Of a stretch of 64,000 nt of DNA, positions 1-9,146 are shown in pieces. The position numbers were made by a program, and so were the translations under genes. Every line of letters begins with the position of its first letter. The stretch's first letter is position 1. The DNA is from Acanthamoeba lenticulata (lineage: Eukaryota; Discosea; Longamoebia; Acanthamoebidae), in assembly GCA_002179805.1 (NCBI GenBank), contig NAVB01000082.1, positions 1 to 64,000 on the forward strand, in the 5' to 3' direction. The notes beneath the pieces are model-generated. The model saw nothing but the letters and a program-made list of their open reading frames with translations. It was not told the origin of the DNA and ran no database searches.

Positions 1-82
1 ACACCGTTCTGATTGATAGTACAATTTTAATTAATAGATTATGAAAATGAATACACATTGTGTTTTTTTTTTGAAAACTTAC

Positions 83-760
83 CCTAACATGTAAACAACC
101 CATGAAAATGCTGTAATAAATGTAAATGTTGGTAATTCTAATAATATATAATCACTTACTGCAGATGCATCTGATATGACATCATCAACAAGCAATAAAA
201 AGTAAACTGCTCGAACTATATTACATAGTTGAAAAAATTGTAAGCCAATATATAAAAAAAATCAAGTTCAACATGACAAACTCATACTAAATACATACTT
301 ATCAATAATGGTAACATCAAAATGAAAAATATATGTAACAATTTGACTTGTTTTTCAAATGTACTCAAGACAATACAAATAACAGCTAACAATACACAAA
401 TAAGATAACATGTAGCTATAATTGCCATAACTGCTTTTTCACCTGATGTCAACTTAAAAAAACATAGTAAATTAATATTTAAAAGGTTCAATAAAATATA
501 ATCAGAAATTCTGAAAAAAAATATATTTTTTGGCTAGTTGACATAATACATACCCTTTCTATTGACAAAACCTGCCATTGGTTTATACGTTTTATAGGGT
601 AATAATTTGAACTACCAGCAGGTATGTCAATTATAAAACATGAAAATAAACTTGTTTCATTTATTGATACTTCTGTTTCATAAGGGATAAATGATGATTT
701 GGATAAATCTTCATTATATGCAATATCATAAGAAGCATAGGGTATAACGGCACAGGTAGG
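83..760 (-). CDS. TOM1/THH1-like multi-pass membrane protein, partial, three exons
   Basis: Three AT-rich exons can be joined on the minus strand with canonical splice sites: 760-554, 452-299 and 215-83, with introns 553-453 (GTATGT..AAG) and 298-216 (GTATGT..TAG). The first exon encodes a non-membrane stretch ending QVLSIER. The second gives LTSGEKAVMAII and a hydrophobic helix ending before STFEKQVKLLH. The third gives IRAVYFLLL and LLELPTFTFITAF. The HxxFxxxxxxxIRAV..F and LLxLPxxxFxxxF pattern resembles the THH1/TOM1/TOM3 membrane family; this is pattern recognition only. A donor at 82 (GTAAGT) shows the gene continues past the window. Composition is far more AT-rich than everything to the right, so it may come from another genome. 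Confidence 0.5.
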
Positions 761-826
761 ACGCTGTTGCCCTTCCCCCTATCGGACCTCTGTCCGTGGC
801 GTACTCATTCACCACCACAACACAGG

Positions 827-2774
827 TATCCCCGTGGAGATGCACTCCGAGGAGCAGATGTACACGCCAGAGCTGGTCTTTGGCCACCTGTACACCTCAT
901 CCAACTTCAACGACGACGGCGACGACCGCGAAGAGACAGGCGGCAGGCACGGCCTGGGCGCCAAACTGGCCAACATCTTCTCGACGCACTTTCGGGTCGA
1001 GTGCCTCGACACCCAACGCCGCAAGCTCTTCCGCATGGAGTGGGAGCACAACATGCACACGCGGCACGAGCCGGTCGTGACGGATGTCTCCCCCAGGCGC
1101 GGGACCCGCGCCCGGGACTACACGGAAATCGCCTTTCGGCCCGACCTGCAGCGGTTCGGCATGGCGTGTCTGGACAAGGACACCGTGGCACTGCTGACCA
1201 AGCGCATGTACGACATTGCCGGCTGCAATCCCACGGTGAGGGTCTCCCTGAACAAGCGACCGATCAGGCTGCAAGGCGGCTTTGAGGCCTACGTGGGGCT
1301 CTACCTGAACCGCAGAAGGAGCGCAGGCCCGCCCGTCCCGCGCCTCTTCCGCCAGATCGACGAGCGCTGGTCGGTGTGCGTGGCGCTGAGCGAGAGCGGA
1401 TTCGAGTTTCAGCAGGTGAGCTTCGTCAACAGCGTGTGCACCTCGAGCGGCGGAGTGCATGTCAACCGCGTCTACGAGAGCCTGTGGAGGAAACTGGCCC
1501 CGCTCATCGACAGGAAGAACAGGGGCGGCGACAAGGCCACCTCCGGGCACATCGCCGGCCACGTATTGCTCTTTATCAACTGCCGCCTTCCCAAGCCGGC
1601 GTTTGACTCGCAGACCAAGGAGAAACGTGATGAGCCACGGGCCTGTCGACGGCGGGGCCTTGTGGCAACTTCCGGACGACTATGTGCGGCAAGGTAGCGC
1701 CTCCCCCTCCCTTGGCATAGCAGCCGGTGTGCGCCCCCTGTGAGTTACTATGTGATATTCTCTCCCCTGCGGCAGTGGCAACGGAAGGCACCATAGTGGA
1801 GCGGGTAGTTGCCATGATGCGGCGACTTCAGGACCGCCAGTTGGATGCCGTCCAACCTGGCAGGGTTCTGGGCAATACCAAGTTGGACGAAGCGCTGCTT
1901 GCCGGGGGTCCGCGCGCCCGCGAGTGCACTCTCATCCTCACCGAGGGCGATTCGGCCAAAACCTTCGCCGTCAGCGGCCTGGCCGTCATGGGCCGGGAGA
2001 TATACGGCGTGTTCCCGCTCAAGGGCACGCCTCTCAACGTGCGAGGGGCCACCCACCAGCAGCTGGCCAACAATGCGGAGCTGAGGCAGGTGGCAGATAT
2101 CCTGGGCCTCAGCCTCAGGCCGGGCCAGCACAACATCGACCCCAGGACACTGCGATACGGAGGGTTGATGATCATGGCGGACCAGGTTCATCCCCTTGCC
2201 CATGTTGATCTGACCAGTGGAGATTGGCAGCGAGGTCCTCAAACTCTGGATCTTCTTGGGGGGGGGGTACCTTTCAGGACCACGACGGATCTCACATCAA
2301 GGGTCTCATCATCAATATCGTGCACCATATCTGGCCTGGTCTTCTTCGCGTTCCTGGCTTCCTGACCGAGTTCGTGACGCCCATCGTCAAGGTAAGGCCA
2401 CCGTGGCCCTTTTGGGATGTATGCGTGTGCCGGTTCTGTTTCCCTTCACTCCGCCTACCACCACGGCGAGGACTCTCTGAACAAGGCCATCGTCGGCATG
2501 GCGCACGACTTTGTGGGATCCAACAACATCAACCTGCTCCATCCGGCGGGCAGTTTCGGAAGCCGCCTCCAGGGCGGAAAGGACGCCGCCAGCGCCAGGT
2601 ACGTGGGCGCGCCTGTCTCGTTGTATGTAATGCGCCGACCAAGCGACCCTAGACAACTTGCTCTTACTTATCTCACCTGCCTGTACCTTGGAACGTAGAT
2701 ACATCCACACTCGCTTGAGCGCCATCACCCGCGCCATCTTTCATCCGGACGATGACAAGATCCTCGACTCTCTG
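827..2774 (+). pseudogene. DNA topoisomerase II fragment, copy 1 (decayed)
   Basis: Clear type IIA topoisomerase sequence: end of the ATPase domain (GGRHGLGAKLANIFST, FDSQTKE), then the TOPRIM domain (LILTEGDSAK, YGVFPLKG, MIMADQ + DHDGSHIKG), then AYHHGE, FVGSNNINLL, FGSRLQGGKDAASAR and the active-site Tyr in RYIHTRL. Exons are about 827-1693, 1776-2185, 2278-2391, a segment to 2598, and 2699-2774, with GT-AG introns. One extra A in AAA at 1623-1625 breaks the frame after DSQTKE. Roughly 150-200 residues (the winged-helix start) are missing between TPIVKV and AYHHGE, and the donor at 2392 has no matching acceptor before the next coding part, so an internal deletion is likely. The N-terminal GHKL part is absent. 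In life it would pass DNA duplexes through each other in the nucleus; this copy cannot. Confidence 0.85.
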
Positions 2775-3112
2775 TAAGAGGCGTCGGCGTCCGTACCAGC
2801 GGCTGTTCTTTGGGCTCCGTGGATGCGGGCGCCCCCAGGGGGGACCTCCAGCCTCCAAGGAATTGGAAGTGCGGATGGCGGCACGGCCCCAGTGGCGGCA
2901 CGGAGCCCCTTGCCCTCTTCCTCCTCCTCCTCCTCCTCCTCCGACTCATAGGTGTGGTGCCTTTGCTTCCAGGGAATGCCGAACGGTGTTGTGGTTGGTG
3001 GCGGCGGTGGTGGAGGAAGGCGTCGCGTGACCGCCTGCGGTGTTCCACTTGGCGGTGGACCGACCAGCCAGCACGACTGCAGGCTCCTGCAGATTGGAAG
3101 CGATCTGTTAGA

Positions 3113-3628
3113 CTACAGCAAGTGTACGCAGAAACAGTGACCGCAAATGGGAATAGAAGAGGTGGGCGAGTAGCCACGTACTTGCTCCTTCCCCTTCTCC
3201 TCCCGTTCTGCTCCCTCCAGCGGGACGATGTGGGCTTCTCTCGGTTGCAGGCGGCGGCTGGGCCGACGCCAGTGGGCTTTTGGGGCTTCACTACTTGGCT
3301 GCTCTGCGTCTGGGGCTCCTTGAAAGAGGTTCGGCCAGGCCACGCCGTTGATGTAGAGGCTGCTGTAGTGACGGCTGCTGGGACTGCTGTCGAGGCAGGC
3401 GTAGTGGCGCACAAAGTGGCTCGCTGAGGAGAAGACCAACACGGCTGCCCCCCGCCGGTCGGTGGCTTCTCGTGGGTGAGGATGGGGGTTGCCGCAGCAG
3501 ATGATGTTGCCATGTCGGTCCAGCGTAGCCTCATACACCGCACCACCACCGGCGTGGTCCTCGTAGCAAACGCGATCACCGGGAGCGAGTCTGCCCTGGC
3601 CCATGAGTTGATGCAACCGGCTATTCAT
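3113..3628 (-). CDS. RAMA-like domain protein
   Basis: From ATG 3628 the protein reads as a RAMA-like module (Restriction enzyme Adenine Methylase Associated): LHQLMGQGRLAPGDRVCYED, then YEATLDRHGNIICCGN, then a Ser-rich SSASHFVRHYA segment, then SLYINGVAWPNLF. These match the family plan: helix with G-L-x-P-G, a strand pair x-A-x-x-x-x-G-x-I, S-x-S-x-F, and a terminal N-G-W-like strand. The C-terminal third is charged and low-complexity and may include intron or UTR. RAMA domains are proposed readers of modified DNA or companions of DNA modification enzymes. A second RAMA-like stretch lies at 5.1-5.5 kb and a PD-(D/E)XK protein between them. Assignment rests on pattern only. Confidence 0.45.
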   Translation of the reverse strand: MNSRLHQLMGQGRLAPGDRVCYEDHAGGGAVYEATLDRHGNIICCGNPHPHPREATDRRGAAVLVFSSASHFVRHYACLDSSPSSRHYSSLYINGVAWPNLFQGAPDAEQPSSEAPKAHWRRPSRRLQPREAHIVPLEGAEREEKGKEQVRGYSPTSSIPICGHCFCVHLL

Positions 3629-4061
3629 CACTTTTATGGGAAGGGGAGGTGGCGGTGGCGGCGGGGGAATGCGGTTCGGCGGTGGGTGCGGCCTGTTTGC
3701 CTTTGATACCAAGGGTCCTCCTTTTCGTTGGCTCGCCGGACCAAGTGCACCAAGCAGCACCGCTCCAGGGCCACTGTCTGCAGGCCCCGTTGGCGTGGAC
3801 TGGTGTCCTGACGATCTTTTTTCCTGCTCTCACTCGGGTAAGGGAAGATCTATCCAGTTGCTCGTGTCGCCATATGGGAGCCCAAAGACCCACCAACAAC
3901 GTCGACCCCAGAACTGGCGACTGCGCTGACTCAACACCAGCAGGCAGGGAGGAGTCTCGCTCCTATCACTGGCTGGATGAGGTACCCGGCAGACCAACTA
4001 GCGAGATTGATTCCTTTATGGTCGGTGCGTTGGTCACAATCACCAGATCGGTCGATCTCCT

Positions 4062-4846
4062 TTGGCTTACTCTCAGTATGCCCTGTTTCTCTCCCTCCCT
4101 CCACCACCCGGGCAACTGACAGCCCTATGCACGTCCGTTGACGCTGCTCTGGCCAACCTGTCGTCGTCAGACTTTACTGGTGAGCCAGGCCACGGTTTAA
4201 ACGAGGCCGGACTCAAGTTGGTCGTCGTCCACTTTCTTCTCGCCCACCCCGGTACACCAAACCTCTTTACGCCGCTACCCTGTCCTCCAGGGCCTCCAGG
4301 CCACGTCTCTCACCTCTGTGGCGTGGCTTGCCTATCCACTTTCCAGATCGCGTCACCAACATCGCCTCTGAGATGTCTGTTGTCGTGCAGCCCCCGGATA
4401 GCGGTGGCGGCCGCCACTGCTACCCCGACCTGTGCTTTACGTGGCGCCAGAGGGCCACCGTTGTGGTCGAGTTGAAGTATCTCCGAGGTGGCTTCTGGCA
4501 CGGCTGTCGTGCGGGGTACGAGGTGGGCGAGACCGCGTCGGCAAACCGCCAACGGCTCCAGCGACATGCAAAGCGGTTCCGCCAGCTGTTTGCCTCTGCT
4601 GCCTCTGCTCCTGCTCGCATGGCCCAGATGCGGTCACTGCTGCAACAGCAGTGGGCGCAGAGGGCAGGGTCAGGCGAGCCAGCGACCAGCGTCGCTGTGG
4701 GCCAGGTGGTGCATCAGGCGCGCCAACAAGTGCAGAGGTACAAGCAGCTGCTGCTAGCGACGCCACGGCCCTCGCCAAACCCTGCCCCCTGCCATGCGTA
4801 CGTCTTGGTTGGCCTGTTTAATGTGTGCCGGCTGTGGACTGCATAA
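4062..4846 (+). pseudogene. PD-(D/E)XK nuclease-like protein, frame-broken
   Basis: Two overlapping reading frames make one plausible protein. The first (4062-~4320) gives LTALCTSVDAALANLSSSDF and LNEAGLKLVVVHFLLAH, a helical lead-in. The second (4328-4846) gives CYPDLCFTW and ATVVVELKYLRGGF, that is P-D ... E-x-K, the PD-(D/E)XK nuclease signature, followed by QQVQRYKQLLL and YVLVGLFNVCRLW. This order resembles the nuclease-like C-terminal domain found after AAA-type ATPase domains (DUF1703 type). No ATPase part was found upstream. The frame change near 4290-4330 could be a short unrecognised intron, an indel or a sequencing error. It lies between two RAMA-like stretches on the other strand. 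Confidence 0.45.
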
Positions 4847-4849
4847 TGC

Positions 4850-5090
4850 ATGGTCACGGTCGTATCCTGAAGGAGATGGGAGGAACATGATGACAGAGGA
4901 AGTGATAAAGCCATGTGGTCTGCCACACCATGGCCTCTGGACGCCCACACTCAGCAACACCCACCAGTTTCTCTGTTGGCCTGCCAAAGGAAGGTGGACA
5001 CTCCAGAGTTTATCTGAAAGTGGTTCAGAGGATCTTTCCCCCTTTGAGAGTGCAAGGAATGCAACCCATACAACCACAGCCAATATCGCT
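4850..5090. other. Intergenic, no gene recognised
   Basis: No codon pattern or domain was recognised between the PD-(D/E)XK-like reading frame and the second RAMA-like stretch. Confidence 0.4.
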
Positions 5091-5093
5091 CCC

Positions 5094-5504
5094 CTACTTC
5101 AGTTTGCTTTCTGAGCAGGCAGCTGGCAGCTGGTTTCCTGGCTTCGGTCTCTTTCTTTGCCGAGGCTCCTGTGTTCCTTCCACAAACACTGGCCCACCCG
5201 GCACTTTGGGTAGAGATAGAAATGACCATTGTGCTCTGGAAACAGGTGAGTCACGCACAGGGGATGGCACATGGTCCCTCATCCTGACTCTCAGCAAGGG
5301 GGAGCCAAGCAAGGCAGGATCCCCTTGTGTCTTGGCCCTGCTGCAAAATTTTGCAATGTCTGTGGTGGTGAGTCCTAGGTGACCTCTTAGTCCAAGGCCG
5401 TCCAACGTAGCCTGGTGGGTCCTGACGCTGACCGGATCGACGTAGCAAAAGGGATAGCCAGCCACGACCAAGCCTTGCTCCAATAGTTTGCACAGCAGCG
5501 ACAT
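5094..5504 (-). CDS. Possible second RAMA-like protein
   Basis: A 136-codon frame begins LLCKLLEQGLVVAGYPFCYV, then ATLDGLGLRG, LTTTDIAKFC, GDPALLGSPLLRVRM. The helix with G-L-V-x-x-G, the A-T-L-x-x-x-G strand and the T-x-x-D-I-A-K-F helix parallel the RAMA-like protein at 3.1-3.6 kb, but no Trp-containing last strand is present and the C-terminal 50 residues look non-coding. It could be a decayed paralogue or a chance frame. Confidence 0.25.
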   Translation of the reverse strand: MSLLCKLLEQGLVVAGYPFCYVDPVSVRTHQATLDGLGLRGHLGLTTTDIAKFCSRAKTQGDPALLGSPLLRVRMRDHVPSPVRDSPVSRAQWSFLSLPKVPGGPVFVEGTQEPRQRKRPKPGNQLPAACSESKLK

Positions 5505-5509
5505 ATAGG

Positions 5510-5859
5510 GGGGGGGGGTGGAGCGGGGTTCACGATCGATCGCTCGTCTGTCTTCCTAACGGGGACGAACCTTTTCCTCGCTTGGGCATACCATGTGCGA
5601 CGGTGCGGCCGCCAGAGAGGGCGGCACCCCTCTTTGCCTCCCTCTCCCCCATGGGATGGAATGTTGGCGCAGGCCCCGGAGGGGGGGGGGAAGGACGATA
5701 ATATAAAAGCGCGATTAGGATGCGAAAAAGGTCTCCGCACCCCAAGCGGCGTGCATGCTGGCTGCGGGGCGATAAAACTAAATTTTAATAAGACTGAAGA
5801 TGGTGTGGCCCCCTCATTGCGCAGCGGGTAGAGACCCTTGTCTTGGGGGTTCCCCTCCC
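5510..5859. other. Intergenic, G-runs and one weak tRNA-like patch
   Basis: Contains poly-G tracts at 5508-5519 and 5679-5691 and an AT-rich patch at 5698-5800. The segment near 5815-5860 has a loosely box-A-like GCGCAGCGGGTAGAG and a GGTTCCCC, but no cloverleaf could be folded. No gene supported. Confidence 0.4.
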
Positions 5860-6438
5860 TCACATCGTGACGAGGCGCCTGTACAGGGCGGTAAGTGGCG
5901 AGGGCTGGAAGCCGTCGCGACCAAGGACGGCAGCAGCAGCGTCGGCCCCAGCCGCTGAGACGGCCATGTTCATGCACACGGTGACCTCGATCTTGCAGCC
6001 GAACGCCCAGCGGCACCAGAGGTTGACCTTGGGGAAGAAGGACGCATAGTCGCCCGCCGCATAGGCCCACGCGTTCTGGTAGGGGAAGCCTGAGTCGTAG
6101 TGCACGCTGGCCGAGGTAAAGTACTGGTCGGAGCGCCAATCAGTGCCGCACAACTGGTCGCCGTACTCGACGTCGAAATTGCCGCCAAAGCCCTGAATGG
6201 AGTAGTTGCCGCCGTAGGCTCCGCTCGCGCACGACGGAAAGTAGAACGTCATGATCTGTTGAAAGTCGAGCCTCACCTGTTGGTTGGTCCAGCAATAGGC
6301 GTAATTGTACGACTGACCGCTGACGCTGCTCCCCATCACGGCCACCGCGAGGGCGAGAAGCAGAGCCAAGGCCTGCAGGGAATCGGCCCACCGGGTGCGG
6401 CTGGTGGTGATGGTGGTGGTGTTGTTGTTGTTGGGCAT
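5860..6438 (-). CDS. Small secreted protein, unknown function
   Basis: A 192-codon open frame from ATG 6438 (MPNNNNTTTITTS) with a hydrophobic core LALLLALAVAVMG at residues ~26-38 ending at a small-residue site (SSVSGQS), a good signal peptide. The mature part is rich in Tyr, Trp, Phe and Gly (YCWTNQQVRLDFQ, GFGGNFDVEYG, WAYAAGDYASFFP) with about six Cys (YCW, SCAS, LCGT, LWCRWAFGCK, VCMN), suggesting a disulfide-bonded extracellular domain. No family recognised. The last ~25 residues are Ala-rich. No intron is needed. Confidence 0.6.
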   Translation of the reverse strand: MPNNNNTTTITTSRTRWADSLQALALLLALAVAVMGSSVSGQSYNYAYCWTNQQVRLDFQQIMTFYFPSCASGAYGGNYSIQGFGGNFDVEYGDQLCGTDWRSDQYFTSASVHYDSGFPYQNAWAYAAGDYASFFPKVNLWCRWAFGCKIEVTVCMNMAVSAAGADAAAAVLGRDGFQPSPLTALYRRLVTM

Positions 6439-6439
6439 G

Positions 6440-7344
6440 TGGCGGTTCGAGGGCTACCTGGCGCGTGTGCTCGGAGAGAAGGGAGTAGTTGGACGAAATG
6501 GCTCCTGGCACCGCCGCACCTTGGAGCCCCGCCCGACCGACCCTCTGGCTCCCTATTGGCAGGCTAGCGCTCCTATCATGTTCGACCCTCACCCCCCCCC
6601 CGAGTTGGATTTTACTCCACTATCTCTTCCCCCCCCCCCTCTTCCTCCCCTCCAAGGCGTTGCTTTACGTGTTGCATTGATCATTACCATTCTCTCACCA
6701 CTCATTGTTCTTCCAACAAGAGAGCAGTGTAATAATGTTGCACGGCGAGCGTCCAGCCATTAGAGCAAAGTTGTCCAGTGGCGCATTCGTCCCTCGGCGC
6801 ACGCACGGGATCTCCCTCCCCACCTATCACAGTAGCCTCCCGCGTGGTGTCAAACAGCTGTCTTGCCGTTGGCTACAAAAAAAAGGTGGTGAGGCGGGAA
6901 AAAAAAGAGTAAAAGCGAAGAGAAAATGGAGCAGGGAAAAAGGAGGAAGAGGACGCGGCTGGGCGAGAAAGGGAAGCAGAGCGGTGTGCAGTGGGCGCGT
7001 GCACCTTACACGGCCCACCCCGTTCCTGGCTCCCTCGCATGGCCTGCCTGCTCGTGCGCGGCTCCGCTTGCGCCCAGGGGCCACTTGATGGCGCTGCCCG
7101 TTTTAACCCCTTCCCCCCCAAGTTGTCACGCTCCTACCTACTCATCAGCAAAGCGTGTCGTCACCGGAGAGAATGGACACCGCGCAGGGTGGGCGCTCGT
7201 TCCTTGTCACAGGTCGTGGTGTGCTCTCCTCACACACGCGCGCGCTCTTTTGGACCCATCGCCCAAGAGGAAATCGAAAACGTATCGAACGGGTTGAACG
7301 GGTTGCAGCGGTCTATTCGTGGCACGAGGCCTCGGAAGTGATCC
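6440..7344. other. Intergenic, C/G homopolymer-rich
   Basis: Contains poly-C runs (6590-6602, 6630-6640) and purine-rich stretches near 6890-6960. No coding sequence recognised; probably the upstream region of the secreted gene and the 3' flank of the membrane protein gene. Confidence 0.4.
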
Positions 7345-9146
7345 TCAGAGGGACGGCGCGTCAAGGTACCGCGAGAAGCGCCCCACTTGTAGTTCAATCA
7401 GTTTCGCCAGGCTTGGGCTGTCCTCGGCGTTGGGCTCCTTGTTGTTGTCGTCCTCCTCCTCGGTGCTGGGGTGCATCGACGCCTCGTCTTCATCCTCTGC
7501 ACCGTGTTCGGTGCCGTCGTCAGATAGGAGCCTCTCCTCCTCCTCCTCGTCGTCGTCGTCTGCCGCGTGACGACGGTGGGGCTTGTTGCGCCCTTCGTGG
7601 TCGCCTGCGTCCGGGTCGTCCTCGCGTGCGTCCTCGCCGCCCTGGAAGACGGTGCACCTCCTGCGCCAGAGCCAGTTGAGGAGCGGCGGCCCGTACCGGC
7701 GCGCGAGCACGTAGGCGCAAAAGGCCAGCGGCAGCAGGGCCAGCGCCTCCTGCAGGTAGGCGACGGCCTCGGCGGCGGCGGCGGCGGCGCCCTCGAACGG
7801 CTCTCCCAGGCCCGCAAAGGTCGCCTGCGGGATCTGGAGCCCGGCGACCAGCGTCAGGTCGCACAGGAAGAGCGTCTCGGCCCACCCGTAGTAGCGGTCG
7901 GCGTAGGGGCGCAGGTAGGCGTGCGACAGGAGCACGACAAAGCACCCGGCGGCGAGTCCGAGCGCGCGCCACATCGGGTCGGGCACAAAGGTGGCGACGG
8001 CCAGCAGGGCGAGCCGGCGCAGCATGCCCACGCTCTCCCACCACGTCCGGCCCCGCGCATAGGGGCCCTCGAGCACGTGGAGCACCGCCCAGCCCGCGGC
8101 GCTGCTACCCATGCGGCGCTGTCGGCTGCTGAGCCACCGGCGGAGGAGCACGAGCAGGAGCGGGAACGGCACGAGGAACCCGCCCAGCAGCACAAACAGC
8201 GGGTACTGCCACTCGGCGTAGCACGCGACGTAGCCGGCGCGAAGGAGCCGCAGCCTCCCGTCCCACGGCACGCAGTTGAGGAGGTCCATCGTCGTGCTGG
8301 TCACGCCCTCGTACATCAGCAGCACGAGCGCCGTCAGCGCCCCGGCGTACCTCGCGTACTCGGACCCGTGCGCGTGGTGGTGGTGGTCGCCGTCCGAGTC
8401 GGTGTCCTCTTCTTGAACCTCCTCGTGTTCGGGTTCGACGTAGTTGATGCTCGCCCGGTCGTTGCCGCGTCTGGCCGATGATGCCCACCGCTCGTGCAGC
8501 CAGCGCACCAACCGGTGAACCGCCAGCATCACCGCCAACTCGACCAGGAGCACGGCGGGGAGCGCGTAGTCGGCCGTCATCTTCTCCACGGCGGTGAGGC
8601 CCGTCCAGGGGCACGCCCTCACGTGGATGCCGAGGATGCTCGGGTCGAGCGCAAAGACCGACGTCGTGGCGCGCAGCAGCGCGTTATCCGGGGAGGAGAC
8701 CAGCGGCACGGTCTGCATAAAGTAGGTGATCGACTTCCACAGCGGGTGGTGGTTGACCGGCAGCCACACGACCAGCACCACGTAGGCCAGCCCCGCCGCC
8801 AAGGCCGCCGGCACCAGCCAGCGCGAGACTGCCGTGCACTCGGCGTCGGGCGCGCACTCCTCCGCGCCCAGGACCTCGCTGTGGCCGGCGACGCACTGGC
8901 CGCACAGCACGCCTTGGCGGCTCGGTAGACACGCCCGCTCCCACGGCCCGACCGTGTCGGCCTCGCAGTAACCGTCGGGGCACGCCGCGCACTCGAGGCG
9001 CGAGGGGTCGTCCGCGGTCCGGTCGCACCAGTAGCCCCAATCCATGCCGACTACAGGCACTTGTCTTGTGCACTCGGTTCCTTCAGGACAGGATATGTTG
9101 ACACTCCCATGCGACGACCAGGTTGCTCCCGAAAGGCAGGATATAC
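7345..9146 (-). other. C-terminal membrane exon of the repeat surface protein
   Basis: Single ~600-codon exon with acceptor CATCAG at 9147-9152. Its first residues (SGATWSSHGSVNIS) are themselves a last repeat unit, which ties it to the upstream array. Hydrophobic segments include AALAAGLAYVVLVVWLPV, ALPAVLLVELAVMLAV, LFVLLGGFLVPFPLLLVLL, LAAGCFVVLLSHAYL, LFLCDLTLVAG and LALLPLAFCAYVLA. The tail contains HHHHAH and long acidic runs. The layout (Cys-rich module then many TM helices) resembles ectodomain-plus-TRP-like proteins of protists; the homology is not proven. Confidence 0.7.

Noticed and set aside
5807..5865. tRNA-like sequence with partial A and B boxes
   Set aside because: Box A has a wrong second base, box B lacks the GGTTCRA core, and no acceptor/anticodon stems pair at tRNA spacing.
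7520..8928. Long plus- and minus-strand Arg/Gly-rich frames over the membrane exon
   Set aside because: Shadows of the real minus-strand frame in very GC-rich DNA; no domains.
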